A DNA stretch of 41,667 bases. Source: CAZADA01 sp964636945 (lineage in GTDB: Bacteria > Pseudomonadota > Alphaproteobacteria > Caulobacterales > Maricaulaceae). The stretch spans positions 1-41,667 of the forward strand of contig CAZWVH010000022.1 of NCBI GenBank assembly GCA_964636945.1, read 5' to 3'. This document shows, in pieces, positions 23,181 to 30,724 of this stretch. The position numbers and the translations under genes were made by a program. The first letter of the stretch is position 1. Every line of letters begins with the position of its first letter. Under the pieces are notes generated by a model. The model saw only the letters and a list, made by a program, of their open reading frames with translations. It had not been told where the DNA came from and did no database searches.

Positions 23181-23816
23181 ATGTGCAACCTCTACAACCT
23201 GACCACCAACCAGGACGCGATGCGCCGGTTCAAGGCCGCGATCCAGCGCGAATTGCCGCTGGAGTGGCCGGCCATTCGCAAGGATTGGGACGGACCGATT
23301 ATCCGGCGCACTGAAGATGGCGAGCGCGTGATGGATGTGATGCGCTTTGGCCTGCCGCCGCGGCGCGATGTGGATCAGCGCAAACTCATCGCCAATGTGC
23401 GCAATACCGCCAGCCCGCATTGGCGGCGCTGGCTGAAGCGCGGCCATCGTTGCCTGGTTCCGTTCACCGCCTTTTGCGAGGTGGATGCGCGCCGGCAGCC
23501 AATCTGGTTCGAGCTTAACGGCGCGGACAAACTCGCCGCCTTTGCCGGCATATGGCATGAGGGCGAAGGCGAGCACTTAGTCGCCAATCCCGGTCAATCC
23601 CGGCGCACCCGGCAATATCGGCCCGACTGGCGCTATTACGGATTTTTGACCACGGATCCCAACGCGGTGGTGGCCCCGCATCACCCCAAGGCTATGCCAG
23701 TCATCCTGACCGCTGAAGATGAGTGGGATTTGTGGCTGGATGGCGAGGACACAGCGATGGCTCTCGCGCTGCAACGCCCGCTTGGCGATGAAGCGCTAAA
23801 CGTGGTGGCCGGGTGA
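23181..23816 (+). CDS. SOS response-associated peptidase (SRAP/HMCES/YedK family), divergent subfamily
   Basis: 211 residues. SRAP proteins bind abasic sites in single-stranded DNA and form a thiazolidine link through Cys2 after the initiator Met is removed. Here the start MCNLYNLTTNQ supplies Cys2, Asn72 (ANVRNTASPHW) matches the active-site Asn, Glu100 (FTAFCE) the Glu, and His167/His168 (APHHPKAMPVIL) the His. The usual signatures YYEW and HDRMPVIL are altered to FCEV and HHPKAMPVIL, so this is a separate subfamily, which I believe recurs in proteobacteria. There is no SD, but the need for Cys2 fixes the ATG. Convergent with smpB. Confidence 0.85.
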   Translation: MCNLYNLTTNQDAMRRFKAAIQRELPLEWPAIRKDWDGPIIRRTEDGERVMDVMRFGLPPRRDVDQRKLIANVRNTASPHWRRWLKRGHRCLVPFTAFCEVDARRQPIWFELNGADKLAAFAGIWHEGEGEHLVANPGQSRRTRQYRPDWRYYGFLTTDPNAVVAPHHPKAMPVILTAEDEWDLWLDGEDTAMALALQRPLGDEALNVVAG

Positions 23817-23872
23817 ATATTGGAACAATTCGGTTACGGGCTCACCGTCCAAATGCCCGGCATTCATCTTTC

Positions 23873-24346
23873 CTACCCACGTTCACGCAGCAACCGGGCC
23901 TTGTCACGCTGCCAATCGCGGTCCTTTTGCACCGCGCGCTTGTCGTGCAGTTTGCGACCCTTGGCTAGGCCTAGTTCCAACTTCGCAATGCCTCGGGGAT
24001 TAAAGTACAGCTTGAGCGGAATGAGCGTGCGGCCTTCGCGCTGCACTGCACCGGTGAGCCGAGAGATTTCCCGGCGATGCAATAGGAGTTTGCGCGGGCG
24101 TGTGGGTGTGTGGTTGGCCCGATTGGCATGTTTGTATTCGGGAATATTGGCATTGATCAGATAGATCGCGCCTTTCTCAGCGCTCGCATAGCTTTCGGCG
24201 ATATTGGCCTTACCCAGACGCAAAGCCTTCACCTCCGAGCCCATCAACGCGATACCCGCTTCCAGCGTGTCTTCAATGTCGTACTCGTGGCGCGCTCGGC
24301 GGTTCACCGCCACGGTATTACTGGCCGGCCCCTTGGATTTAGTCAT
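23873..24346 (-). CDS. smpB: SsrA-binding protein SmpB
   Basis: 157 residues. Binds tmRNA and delivers it to stalled ribosomes for trans-translation. The whole family pattern is visible: NRRARHEYDIEDTLEAGIALMGSEVKALRLGKANIAESYA, then AIYLINANIPEYKHANRANHTPTRPRKLLLH, REGRTLIPLKLYFNPRGIAKLELGLAKGRKLHDKR and the basic C-terminal tail (RDWQRDKARLLRERG) that probes the mRNA channel. The ATG at 24346 (MTKSKGP) is preferred over one four codons earlier; it overlaps the dapA stop by eight bases, so smpB is co-translated with dapA. tmRNA itself is not in the window. Confidence 0.97.
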   Translation of the reverse strand: MTKSKGPASNTVAVNRRARHEYDIEDTLEAGIALMGSEVKALRLGKANIAESYASAEKGAIYLINANIPEYKHANRANHTPTRPRKLLLHRREISRLTGAVQREGRTLIPLKLYFNPRGIAKLELGLAKGRKLHDKRAVQKDRDWQRDKARLLRERG

Positions 24347-25238
24347 CACTGGTCTCAACGGAAAGCGGGCTTAGCCCAGCAAGATGCATGGCCGCGTCCA
24401 AGGCCGCGCGAATGTCGGCGTTTGGCTCGGTCAAAGGCAGGCGCACGTGGGGCGCGCATCGGCCCAGGCGCGAAAGCACGTATTTGGCCGGGCCAGGACT
24501 TGGGCTGTGAAACAGCGTGCGGTGCAGAGGCGCCAGTGTTTGGTTGATCGCACGCGCACTGACAAAGTCACCGGCTAAACAGGCGTTCATCATGTCCGCC
24601 ATGGCTTTTGGCGCCACATTGGCCGTCACTGAAATGGTTCCATGACCGCCCATAGCCATAAAGCCAAGCTGGGTGGCGTCTTCGCCCGAGAGTTGGATGA
24701 AGTCCTCTCCGCATGCTTCGCGCTGACGGTCCACCCGAGACAAATCCGCTGTGGCGTCTTTAACCCCAATAATGTTGGGATGTTTAGCCAGCCGACCCAT
24801 GGTCTCAGCGTTCATGTCCACGATGGAGCGGCCAGGAATATTGTAGATCAAGATCGGGATCTCCACCGCATCCGCCACGGCCATGAAATGGGCGTACAGC
24901 CCTTCCTGATTGGGTTTGTTGTAATAGGGCGTAACCACGAGGGCGGCATGGGCGCCAATGCGCTTAGCGAAATGGGTCAGCTCCACGGCGCGTGCAGTAT
25001 TATTGGCGCCTGCGCCCGCCATGACGGGCACGCGCCCTGCGGCCTGTTCGACACAAGCAGCGATCACCGATTCGTGTTCGGCGTGAGTGAGCGTCGGGCT
25101 TTCCCCCGTGGTGCCCATAGGCACTAATCCATGGGTGCCGCTGGCGATGTGCCAGTCCACAAGTTTGCGGAACGCCTCAAAATCGACGTCTTCCCCAGCG
25201 AAGGGCGTAATGAGGGCGCAATAAGATCCGTGAAACAT
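24339..25238 (-). CDS. dapA: 4-hydroxy-tetrahydrodipicolinate synthase
   Basis: 299 residues. Condenses pyruvate with aspartate semialdehyde in the lysine/diaminopimelate pathway, which also feeds peptidoglycan. The TIM-barrel motifs are present: GTTGESPTL (42-50), VTPYYNKPNQEGLYAHF (102-118), Tyr132 in IYNIPGRS, and Schiff-base Lys160 in IIGVKDATADL (E. coli Lys161). The C-terminal PLTEPN is typical. First gene of the dapA-smpB pair; divergent from the lytic transglycosylase gene. Linking cell-wall precursor supply with trans-translation in one transcript is common in alphaproteobacteria. Confidence 0.96.
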   Translation of the reverse strand: MFHGSYCALITPFAGEDVDFEAFRKLVDWHIASGTHGLVPMGTTGESPTLTHAEHESVIAACVEQAAGRVPVMAGAGANNTARAVELTHFAKRIGAHAALVVTPYYNKPNQEGLYAHFMAVADAVEIPILIYNIPGRSIVDMNAETMGRLAKHPNIIGVKDATADLSRVDRQREACGEDFIQLSGEDATQLGFMAMGGHGTISVTANVAPKAMADMMNACLAGDFVSARAINQTLAPLHRTLFHSPSPGPAKYVLSRLGRCAPHVRLPLTEPNADIRAALDAAMHLAGLSPLSVETSDD

Positions 25239-25375
25239 GACTGTGGTCGCTTGCTTGCATGCGCGAGGGTTGAGCGCTAATGGCGGACCGTAGTGTCGTT
25301 TTGATGTGGGGACAATCGGCGCATGTGCGAGGAATGCGCCCTCGCCGCGCAGTGGGAATGAGGAAGGCGACAGCC

Positions 25376-27430
25376 ATGAAGTCTTGGCAGTGGGTTATCC
25401 GGGTTATGCCGGCGCAGGTATTGGCTGTGAGCAGCGCACTGGTTTTGCTTTCTTCAGTGGGCGCAGCGCACGCGGATGAACCAACACCGCCGAAGGCGAA
25501 ACCGGAACGGCCCACCATCTCCGAATTGCTCACGCCGGCTGATGAGCGTCGGCTGCGCCGTGGATTGCGACTGGCCGAACGTGGTGGCTGGGATGAAGTG
25601 CGCGATATCGCTGAGGACATCACCGACCCCACTGCACAACGCATTTTGCTGTGGCGCGCTGCGCAATCGGACTATCGCGCCAGTTTTGGCCAGCTGGCCG
25701 AAGCGCTTGAGGGGTTGAATAATTGGCCTCGTTCTTACGCCATTCGCGACGAAGCCGAAGCCAAGCTGTTCGATTCGAACTATTCCGCATCTTATATCAT
25801 TGATTGGTTTGACAAGTATCCGCCGGTGAGCGGTGAGGGCCGGATTGCGCTTGCCGGGGCGTATCTGGACGCTGGCCGCACTGAAGAAGGCGAAGAGCTG
25901 CTCAAGGACACCTGGCGCAATTACACCCTGCCCCAGCGTGTGCAATCCACGGTCGCACAGCGCTATCGCAGTCGGCTTTCGCGCGCAGATCATGAAGCGC
26001 GAGTCGATTACCTGTTGTGGCGCGGTTATCGCTCAACAGCCTGGGCGCTGCGCGATTACATCTCTAGCGATTTTCGCAAGCTGACGCTGGCGCGCATACG
26101 ATTGATGGCGCGTCAGTCGGGCGTCGATGCTGCTGTGGCCGCAGTACCAAGCCGTCTACAGAACCACCCTGGCCTGCTGTATGAGCGCGCGCGGTGGCGC
26201 CGCCGGGCCGGGCGCCGGACTGACGCACGTCCGTTGGTGCTGGCCATTGAACCGCCGCTCATCCCCATCGCCGCCGAGCACGTATGGACCGAGCGGCGCA
26301 TCCATGTGGGCTATATGCTCAAGGCGCGCGATTATGCGACTGCGTATCGGCTCGCCAAGGATCACGGCCTCGAGGAAGGCGTTGAATTTGCCGACGCAGA
26401 ATGGCTTGCAGGCTGGCTGGCGTTGACGAAACTGGGCGATGCCGAAGCAGCGGCCCAGCATTTTGCCACGTTGGAAGCTGGAGTCTCCACCCCGATCTCG
26501 CGGGGACGGGCGCTGTATTGGCAAGGCCGAGCGGCGGAGGCCATGGGCAACTCGGTCCAGGCTACCAGTTATTATCGTGAGGCGGGCCAGTTCCCCACGG
26601 TGTTCTACGGTCAACTCGCTTTGGAGCGCTTGGGCGCGGGCAGCGAAGCCTATCTACTGCCGCCTTCGGTAAATCCCACGCCACAACAACGCGCGGCATT
26701 TCAGAGCCGCGATCTGGTTCGGGCGTTGATGATGCTGGCGGAGATGGATGAGTCGCGCTTGTTCCGCGACATGGCCTATCATTTGGATGATGAGCTCACC
26801 GATCCTGTGGACATTGCGCTACTGGCTGAAATTGCCTTGGATTACGGGCAGCCCGGCATTGCCGTGCGTGGGGCCAAGGCCGGCATGATGAACGGCATTT
26901 TCGAGACCAACTCCGCCTACCCCTTGATCGAATTGCCCTCGCTCTACCCCAACTCGCCAGAGCCAGCATTCGTGTTTGCAATCATGCGCCAAGAGAGCGA
27001 GCTGAACCCACAAGCGGTAAGCAGCGCTGGCGCACGCGGCATGATGCAACTCTTGCCCGCAACCGCGCTGCGCACAGCACGCAGCATCGGCGAGGCCTAC
27101 CGGCGCAATTGGCTCACCGATGACCCGGGATACAATATTATGATCGGCTCACGCCATTTGGGTGATTTGGTGAATGATTTCGACGGGTCCTACATCCTTG
27201 CCGCCGCCGCCTATAATGCGGGCGCCAGCCGATCGCGGCAGTGGATTATTGATTATGGCGATCCTCGCGATCCCAATGTTGATCCCGTCGACTGGATCGA
27301 GAGCATTCCGTTTAAGGAAACCCGCAACTACGTCCAACGGGTGATGGAGGCGATGCAGGTCTATCGCGCGCGGCTGAATAGCGGCGAAATTCAACTCAGT
27401 CTCACCGATGATCTCAAGCGCGGCGGATGA
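25376..27430 (+). CDS. slt: Soluble lytic murein transglycosylase
   Basis: 684 residues. Cleaves the MurNAc-GlcNAc bond of peptidoglycan with 1,6-anhydro product formation, in the periplasm. A signal peptide (VMPAQVLAVSSALVLLSSVGAAHA) is followed by the long alpha-helical superhelix of Slt70-type enzymes (about 60-500) and the C-terminal catalytic domain: Glu540 in MRQESELNPQAVSSAGARGMMQLLPATA, then AAAYNAGASRSRQWI and IPFKETRNYVQRVMEAMQVYR. AGGAAGG lies eight bases before the ATG at 25376; the 32-codon extension upstream has no SD and would displace the signal peptide. Divergent from dapA across about 140 bases. Confidence 0.93.
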   Translation: MKSWQWVIRVMPAQVLAVSSALVLLSSVGAAHADEPTPPKAKPERPTISELLTPADERRLRRGLRLAERGGWDEVRDIAEDITDPTAQRILLWRAAQSDYRASFGQLAEALEGLNNWPRSYAIRDEAEAKLFDSNYSASYIIDWFDKYPPVSGEGRIALAGAYLDAGRTEEGEELLKDTWRNYTLPQRVQSTVAQRYRSRLSRADHEARVDYLLWRGYRSTAWALRDYISSDFRKLTLARIRLMARQSGVDAAVAAVPSRLQNHPGLLYERARWRRRAGRRTDARPLVLAIEPPLIPIAAEHVWTERRIHVGYMLKARDYATAYRLAKDHGLEEGVEFADAEWLAGWLALTKLGDAEAAAQHFATLEAGVSTPISRGRALYWQGRAAEAMGNSVQATSYYREAGQFPTVFYGQLALERLGAGSEAYLLPPSVNPTPQQRAAFQSRDLVRALMMLAEMDESRLFRDMAYHLDDELTDPVDIALLAEIALDYGQPGIAVRGAKAGMMNGIFETNSAYPLIELPSLYPNSPEPAFVFAIMRQESELNPQAVSSAGARGMMQLLPATALRTARSIGEAYRRNWLTDDPGYNIMIGSRHLGDLVNDFDGSYILAAAAYNAGASRSRQWIIDYGDPRDPNVDPVDWIESIPFKETRNYVQRVMEAMQVYRARLNSGEIQLSLTDDLKRGG

Positions 27431-27454
27431 CCGTGGCGAGTGTCAACGCATAAC

Positions 27455-27482
27455 AAAAAGGGCGGGTCAATCGGCCCGCCCT
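27455..27482 (-). terminator. Rho-independent terminator of the outer-membrane barrel gene
   Basis: AGGGCGGG (27459-27466), eight-base loop, CCCGCCCT (27475-27482), with A5 at 27455-27459. On the minus strand this is a GC-rich hairpin followed by five T, 26 bases past the stop of the barrel gene. It may also help end slt transcription from the plus strand, though no T-run follows there. Confidence 0.8.
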
Positions 27483-27507
27483 CCTCACATCAATAGTCTG
27501 ACAACGC

Positions 27508-28125
27508 TTAGAATGTGGTCGTCACTTCAAAGATAACTTCATTGGCGGTGAAATCGAAATCACTGTCCTCGATTTCTGGCGCGGTGAAGTAACGATAGCC
27601 AACACCCAGCGTAAAGCCAGGGCTGACTTCATATTTCAGGCCACCGCCCAACTGCCATGCAAACTCAGACGAGTCATAAGAGTAGCCGTCGAATTCGGCT
27701 TCAACTTGAGCAATACCGGCGCCGCCGCCAACATAACCAGCCAGCGAGCCCGTCAGCGGAATATTATACCAGGCGTTGGCGAGCAGTGAGAATGCGCTCA
27801 AATCGCCATCGGCGTCGTATGAGTACGAGTAGCCATCATAGCTAACGCTCGCGTCGCCAAATTCGGCGGTGCGATACGCCAACTCGCCTTCAAAAGTGAA
27901 GTCAGCGAAGGAAAAACCGGCTGCCGCACCAACGACGAAACCCGTGTCCAAATCCAAGTCAAGTTCGAAGTCATAGCCGTAATAGCTGTATGAATCCGTG
28001 ATACCATCGACGAGCGAGATACCGCCAAAGCCGCGAAGCGTGAAGCCGCTGTCTTGCTGCGCCACTGCCGGTACGCTCACCGTTCCGACCGCGAGAGCAG
28101 TCGTCGCCAAAAGTTTCCTGATCAT
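27508..28125 (-). CDS. Outer-membrane beta-barrel protein (OmpA-like/opacity type)
   Basis: 205 residues. A signal peptide (MIRKLLATTALAVGTVSVPAVA) is followed by a barrel of about eight strands: FTLRGFGGISLVDG, GFVVGAAAGFSFADFTFEGELAYRTAEF, AFSLLANAWYNIPLTGSLAGYVGGGAGIAQV, WQLGGGLKYEVSPGFTLGVGYRYFTAPE, ending IFEVTTTF with C-terminal Phe. Tyr/Ser/Asp-rich stretches (DSYSYYGYDFELDLDLD, YDGYSYSYDADGD, FDGYSYDSSEF) are likely surface loops. The pattern fits small 8-stranded porin-like domains (Omp25/31, opacity type). AGGGGGA lies five bases before the ATG at 28125; an ATG 18 codons upstream is not supported. Own terminator downstream. Confidence 0.85.
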   Translation of the reverse strand: MIRKLLATTALAVGTVSVPAVAQQDSGFTLRGFGGISLVDGITDSYSYYGYDFELDLDLDTGFVVGAAAGFSFADFTFEGELAYRTAEFGDASVSYDGYSYSYDADGDLSAFSLLANAWYNIPLTGSLAGYVGGGAGIAQVEAEFDGYSYDSSEFAWQLGGGLKYEVSPGFTLGVGYRYFTAPEIEDSDFDFTANEVIFEVTTTF

Positions 28126-28200
28126 TATGATCCCCCTGTTTTGCAGGGCCGCGTGTACTTGCCCTTGCGGTATTGCCAATAAGCTAATTGTGCATTGCGG

Positions 28201-29781
28201 TCAAGGAATCCATCGCCCCTCAATGGCGCTTAAATCGGCCTCGATATGGCGGGCGTAACGCTGCCATTTTCCGGCAGAAGAGCGGTAAAGCGGTTGGCGC
28301 ACTTGCCAGTTGCTGGGCGTAGACACACGACGGGCGTTGGAGGAAAATTTCAGCACCGCGGGATCCCACTCCAATGCCAAATGCGACAAGACTCGTTTTG
28401 TTTCCGCCTCTTGGTCGTCAATGAGCGTCTCGTAATGCAACTCGTATATCCAATCGCCAAAGATGGACTTCCAGTGCTCCATCAAGTCCCGATAGATATT
28501 GTAATAGGTCGCAAGACCTTCAAAGGAGCGATTATAGCTGTGGCTATGCGCGAAATCATGCGTGTAGCAAGACAGGCATGTATCAAACGGATGCCGAACA
28601 GTGTGGATAATTTTGGAGTTTGGAAACATCAAACGAATCAAACCGAGCGATAAAAAGTTATGTGGCATCTTATCTGTAAATCGCGCGGAGGTGTTATTGA
28701 TTGCGCCGATCTGACGTAAATACCGGAAGGCCAATGCCGATATCGCCGGCGCCTTTAGTGAACGTACACCCTCCGGGTACTTGCCCTTGGTCGAAAAATC
28801 CGAAATGGCGCCAGTCAATCGGCCTATATATTCGAGCTCACCCCCGCCAAAGACATCGGGATGCGAGGCGAGTATCTGTTCAATCAGGCTGGTGCCAGAG
28901 CGCGGCATGCCGACAATGAACACTGGTCGTTCAGACGCCACACCAAAGTCGGCCCGTCTTTCAAAAAAACGCTCATCAAACATCCGCTTGATCGCATTGA
29001 AATGCGCGCGCGTTTTCTGTTCGTCAAAGGTTGCAGGGTCTTGAGCCTTGGCGCGAGAGAAATACTCGAACGCACGATCATACTCGCCAAGATCATCAAA
29101 GCATTTGCCCAGCCCATAGCAGAGAAACTTCATGGATGGTGAGGGCTCGGACGTTTCATCCACCTGCTTGAGCAGTTCGTCCACCAACCGATCACCTGGT
29201 TTTACCTTGGTCATCCGCGCCATTGCATGCCATGCAGGCGCATAGGCGGGGTTTTCCTCAACGATGCGCCGATAAAGGGCCATCGCTTCGTCTTTTTCAC
29301 CCAAATCGCTGTGAAGTCGCGCCTGTTCAAAGTCAGCGGTCACCGAGCCGCCACGGCGCTCTCTTAGCGCATTGATATAATATCGCGCCTCCTCCACGTG
29401 GCCCAAACCCCGGTGGGCTTGAACAAGATTGCCATAGGCTTCGATTAAGTCGGGTGAAATGCCAATCGCCCGTTCAAGCGCGTCAATAGCGGTCTCAAAC
29501 TGACGCGCGCGCACGCAGGCTCGGCCGAGATTGTTGAGAATATTCCCATCATGCGGACGCAGCCGCGCCGCGCGTGAAATCAGCTCCACCGCGACATCAT
29601 TGCGGTTCTTTTCAGCCTGAATCACACCCAACAAGTTCAGAGCGTCGGGCTGACTCGGCGCCTTTTCTAGGATTTTGGCGTACTCCGCCTCCGCCTTATC
29701 AAGATCGCCTTGCTTATGAACTTTGATCGCCGCATCCAGACGCGCCTGAAGCAAGGCGATTTGCGATTGTGTCGGCCCCAT
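28201..29781 (-). CDS. TPR-repeat sulfotransferase
   Basis: 526 residues. The N-terminal half is built of tetratricopeptide repeats (about 15-180: GDLDKAEAEYAKILEKAPSQPDALNLLGVI, NILNNLGRACVRARQFETAIDALERAIGISPD, and so on). The C-terminal half is a sulfotransferase domain with the PAPS 5'-phosphosulfate loop PVFIVGMPRSGTSLIEQIL (about 286-304) and the 3'-phosphate segment TVRHPFDTCLSCY. It would transfer sulfate from PAPS to an unknown acceptor, with the TPR part binding a protein or carrier; such fusions are common in marine bacteria. GAGGG lies six bases before the ATG at 29781; an ATG at 29787 is the alternative. No sulfate-activation or polysaccharide genes are adjacent. Confidence 0.9.
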   Translation of the reverse strand: MGPTQSQIALLQARLDAAIKVHKQGDLDKAEAEYAKILEKAPSQPDALNLLGVIQAEKNRNDVAVELISRAARLRPHDGNILNNLGRACVRARQFETAIDALERAIGISPDLIEAYGNLVQAHRGLGHVEEARYYINALRERRGGSVTADFEQARLHSDLGEKDEAMALYRRIVEENPAYAPAWHAMARMTKVKPGDRLVDELLKQVDETSEPSPSMKFLCYGLGKCFDDLGEYDRAFEYFSRAKAQDPATFDEQKTRAHFNAIKRMFDERFFERRADFGVASERPVFIVGMPRSGTSLIEQILASHPDVFGGGELEYIGRLTGAISDFSTKGKYPEGVRSLKAPAISALAFRYLRQIGAINNTSARFTDKMPHNFLSLGLIRLMFPNSKIIHTVRHPFDTCLSCYTHDFAHSHSYNRSFEGLATYYNIYRDLMEHWKSIFGDWIYELHYETLIDDQEAETKRVLSHLALEWDPAVLKFSSNARRVSTPSNWQVRQPLYRSSAGKWQRYARHIEADLSAIEGRWIP

Positions 29782-29856
29782 TGCCATCCCTCTTCACTCC
29801 ACGATGTGAACGCAGCACCATTGCCTTGAGAACGCGGCTTAACAGCGGTTGCCTCG

Positions 29857-29994
29857 TCAGACCAGGGATAGGGCCTCGATCACCTGGAGCGCCCTGTGTT
29901 TTCTGAAGATCGCCTCGGCATTCTGAGCGTGTTCGCGAAATGCTTCCTTGTTCGCCGTGGGCACGGCGAAAACAAACCCATCAACATAGCTCAT
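29857..29994 (-). pseudogene. Truncated DUF1428 (YbaA-like) gene, coupled to TetR
   Basis: 45 codons. The protein starts MSYVDGFVFAVPTANKEAF and continues REHAQNAEAIFRKHRAL, which is the N-terminal third of DUF1428 proteins (usual start MSYVDGFV.PVP, total about 117 residues). After residue 41 it ends in unrelated A-L-S-L-V and a stop. The bases beyond do not resume the family in any frame before the sulfotransferase gene. Its ATG overlaps the TetR stop by four bases (ATGA), so it would still be translated as a stub. A deletion that removed the 3' two-thirds is the simplest explanation (inference). Confidence 0.75.
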
Positions 29995-30632
29995 GATTCA
30001 CTCCCTTGCTTGGTTTCGTTGGCAAAAAGCAGTTCGATGTATCGTTTCAGATGATCCACGCTTTCGAGCGCGACTGTGCGCTCTCCGGCGGCCTTGGCGA
30101 GGATAAACGCGCCTTGCAGCACGGCTTGGGTGTGGCGAGCCAGGCTGGCAGCGGTCCAATTCTCTTCGCCCAGAGCGCGCGCGTCCATGGCGGCTTTAAT
30201 GTCCGGTTCCAGCGTAGAGGCGTGGCCGAATATGCTGGCGGCACAAGCGTCACGAATGGCGGGGTGAGCCTGGAACAATTCCTGCGTCATGGTCCCGACT
30301 AGACACGTCCATTCCGGCAATTCCCCATCAATGATGGATTTGCGGAACTCCACATAGCCAAGCACGCGCTCTAACGGATCGGAATGGCGCTGATAGGGCG
30401 CATTCGCGAACAATGTGGACGTGGTTTCCGCCCAATACTCAGCAGCGGCGACGCCGAGCGCCTGCTTGTTTTCGAAATGATGGAAAAACGCCCCCTTGGT
30501 GACGCCTGCCGCTTTGCACAGCTCATCCACTGTCGTGGCGGAGAAACCCTTGGTGCGAATGATGTCCCGTGCGGCTTGCAGCAGCCGTTCGCGCGCATCG
30601 CCGCGATATTGGGATCGGATCGATTGGTTCAT
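29991..30632 (-). CDS. TetR/AcrR family transcriptional regulator
   Basis: 213 residues. The N-terminal HTH is clear (ARERLLQAARDIIRTKGFSATTVDELCKAAGVTKGAFFHHFENKQALGVAA, about 12-60), followed by a helical ligand-binding domain (WTCLVGTMTQELFQAHPAIRDAC, HTQAVLQGAFILAKA) like TetR_C subgroups that end YIELLF. A one-residue shift in that domain would alter the ligand, which is unknown. The start at 30632 is chosen because the longer frame would translate across the operator and promoter. It overlaps the truncated DUF1428 gene by ATGA. The perfect operator immediately upstream points to self-repression; the DUF1428 gene would have been its co-regulated partner. Confidence 0.9.
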   Translation of the reverse strand: MNQSIRSQYRGDARERLLQAARDIIRTKGFSATTVDELCKAAGVTKGAFFHHFENKQALGVAAAEYWAETTSTLFANAPYQRHSDPLERVLGYVEFRKSIIDGELPEWTCLVGTMTQELFQAHPAIRDACAASIFGHASTLEPDIKAAMDARALGEENWTAASLARHTQAVLQGAFILAKAAGERTVALESVDHLKRYIELLFANETKQGSES

Positions 30633-30638
30633 GAACCC

Positions 30639-30662
30639 AACATACCAACCAGTTGGTATGTT
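30639..30662. promoter_or_regulatory. TetR operator: 24-base near-perfect palindrome
   Basis: AACATACCAAC (30639-30649), CA, GTTGGTATGTT (30652-30662): 11-base perfect arms around two bases. This is the usual size and symmetry for a TetR-family operator. It ends seven bases before the TetR start codon and fills the spacer of the predicted promoter. A repressor bound there would block RNA polymerase. Confidence 0.85.
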
Positions 30663-30668
30663 GGTCAA
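30639..30668 (-). promoter_or_regulatory. Predicted TetR promoter, probably giving a leaderless mRNA
   Basis: On the minus strand: -35 TTGACC (30668-30663), 18-base spacer, -10 TATGTT (30644-30639), then six bases, then the TetR ATG at 30632. With a start site six to eight bases after the -10 the transcript would begin at or next to the ATG, so translation would be leaderless. No SD is present before the ATG, which agrees. Confidence 0.55.
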
Positions 30669-30724
30669 CCGCATGATCGGGTCTGGGCACGGCACACCAG
30701 AGAACATCTTGAAAATTCGGATGC

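Noticed and set aside
30633..30707. 25-codon N-terminal extension of TetR
   Set aside because: The extension would translate through the perfect operator and the promoter elements.
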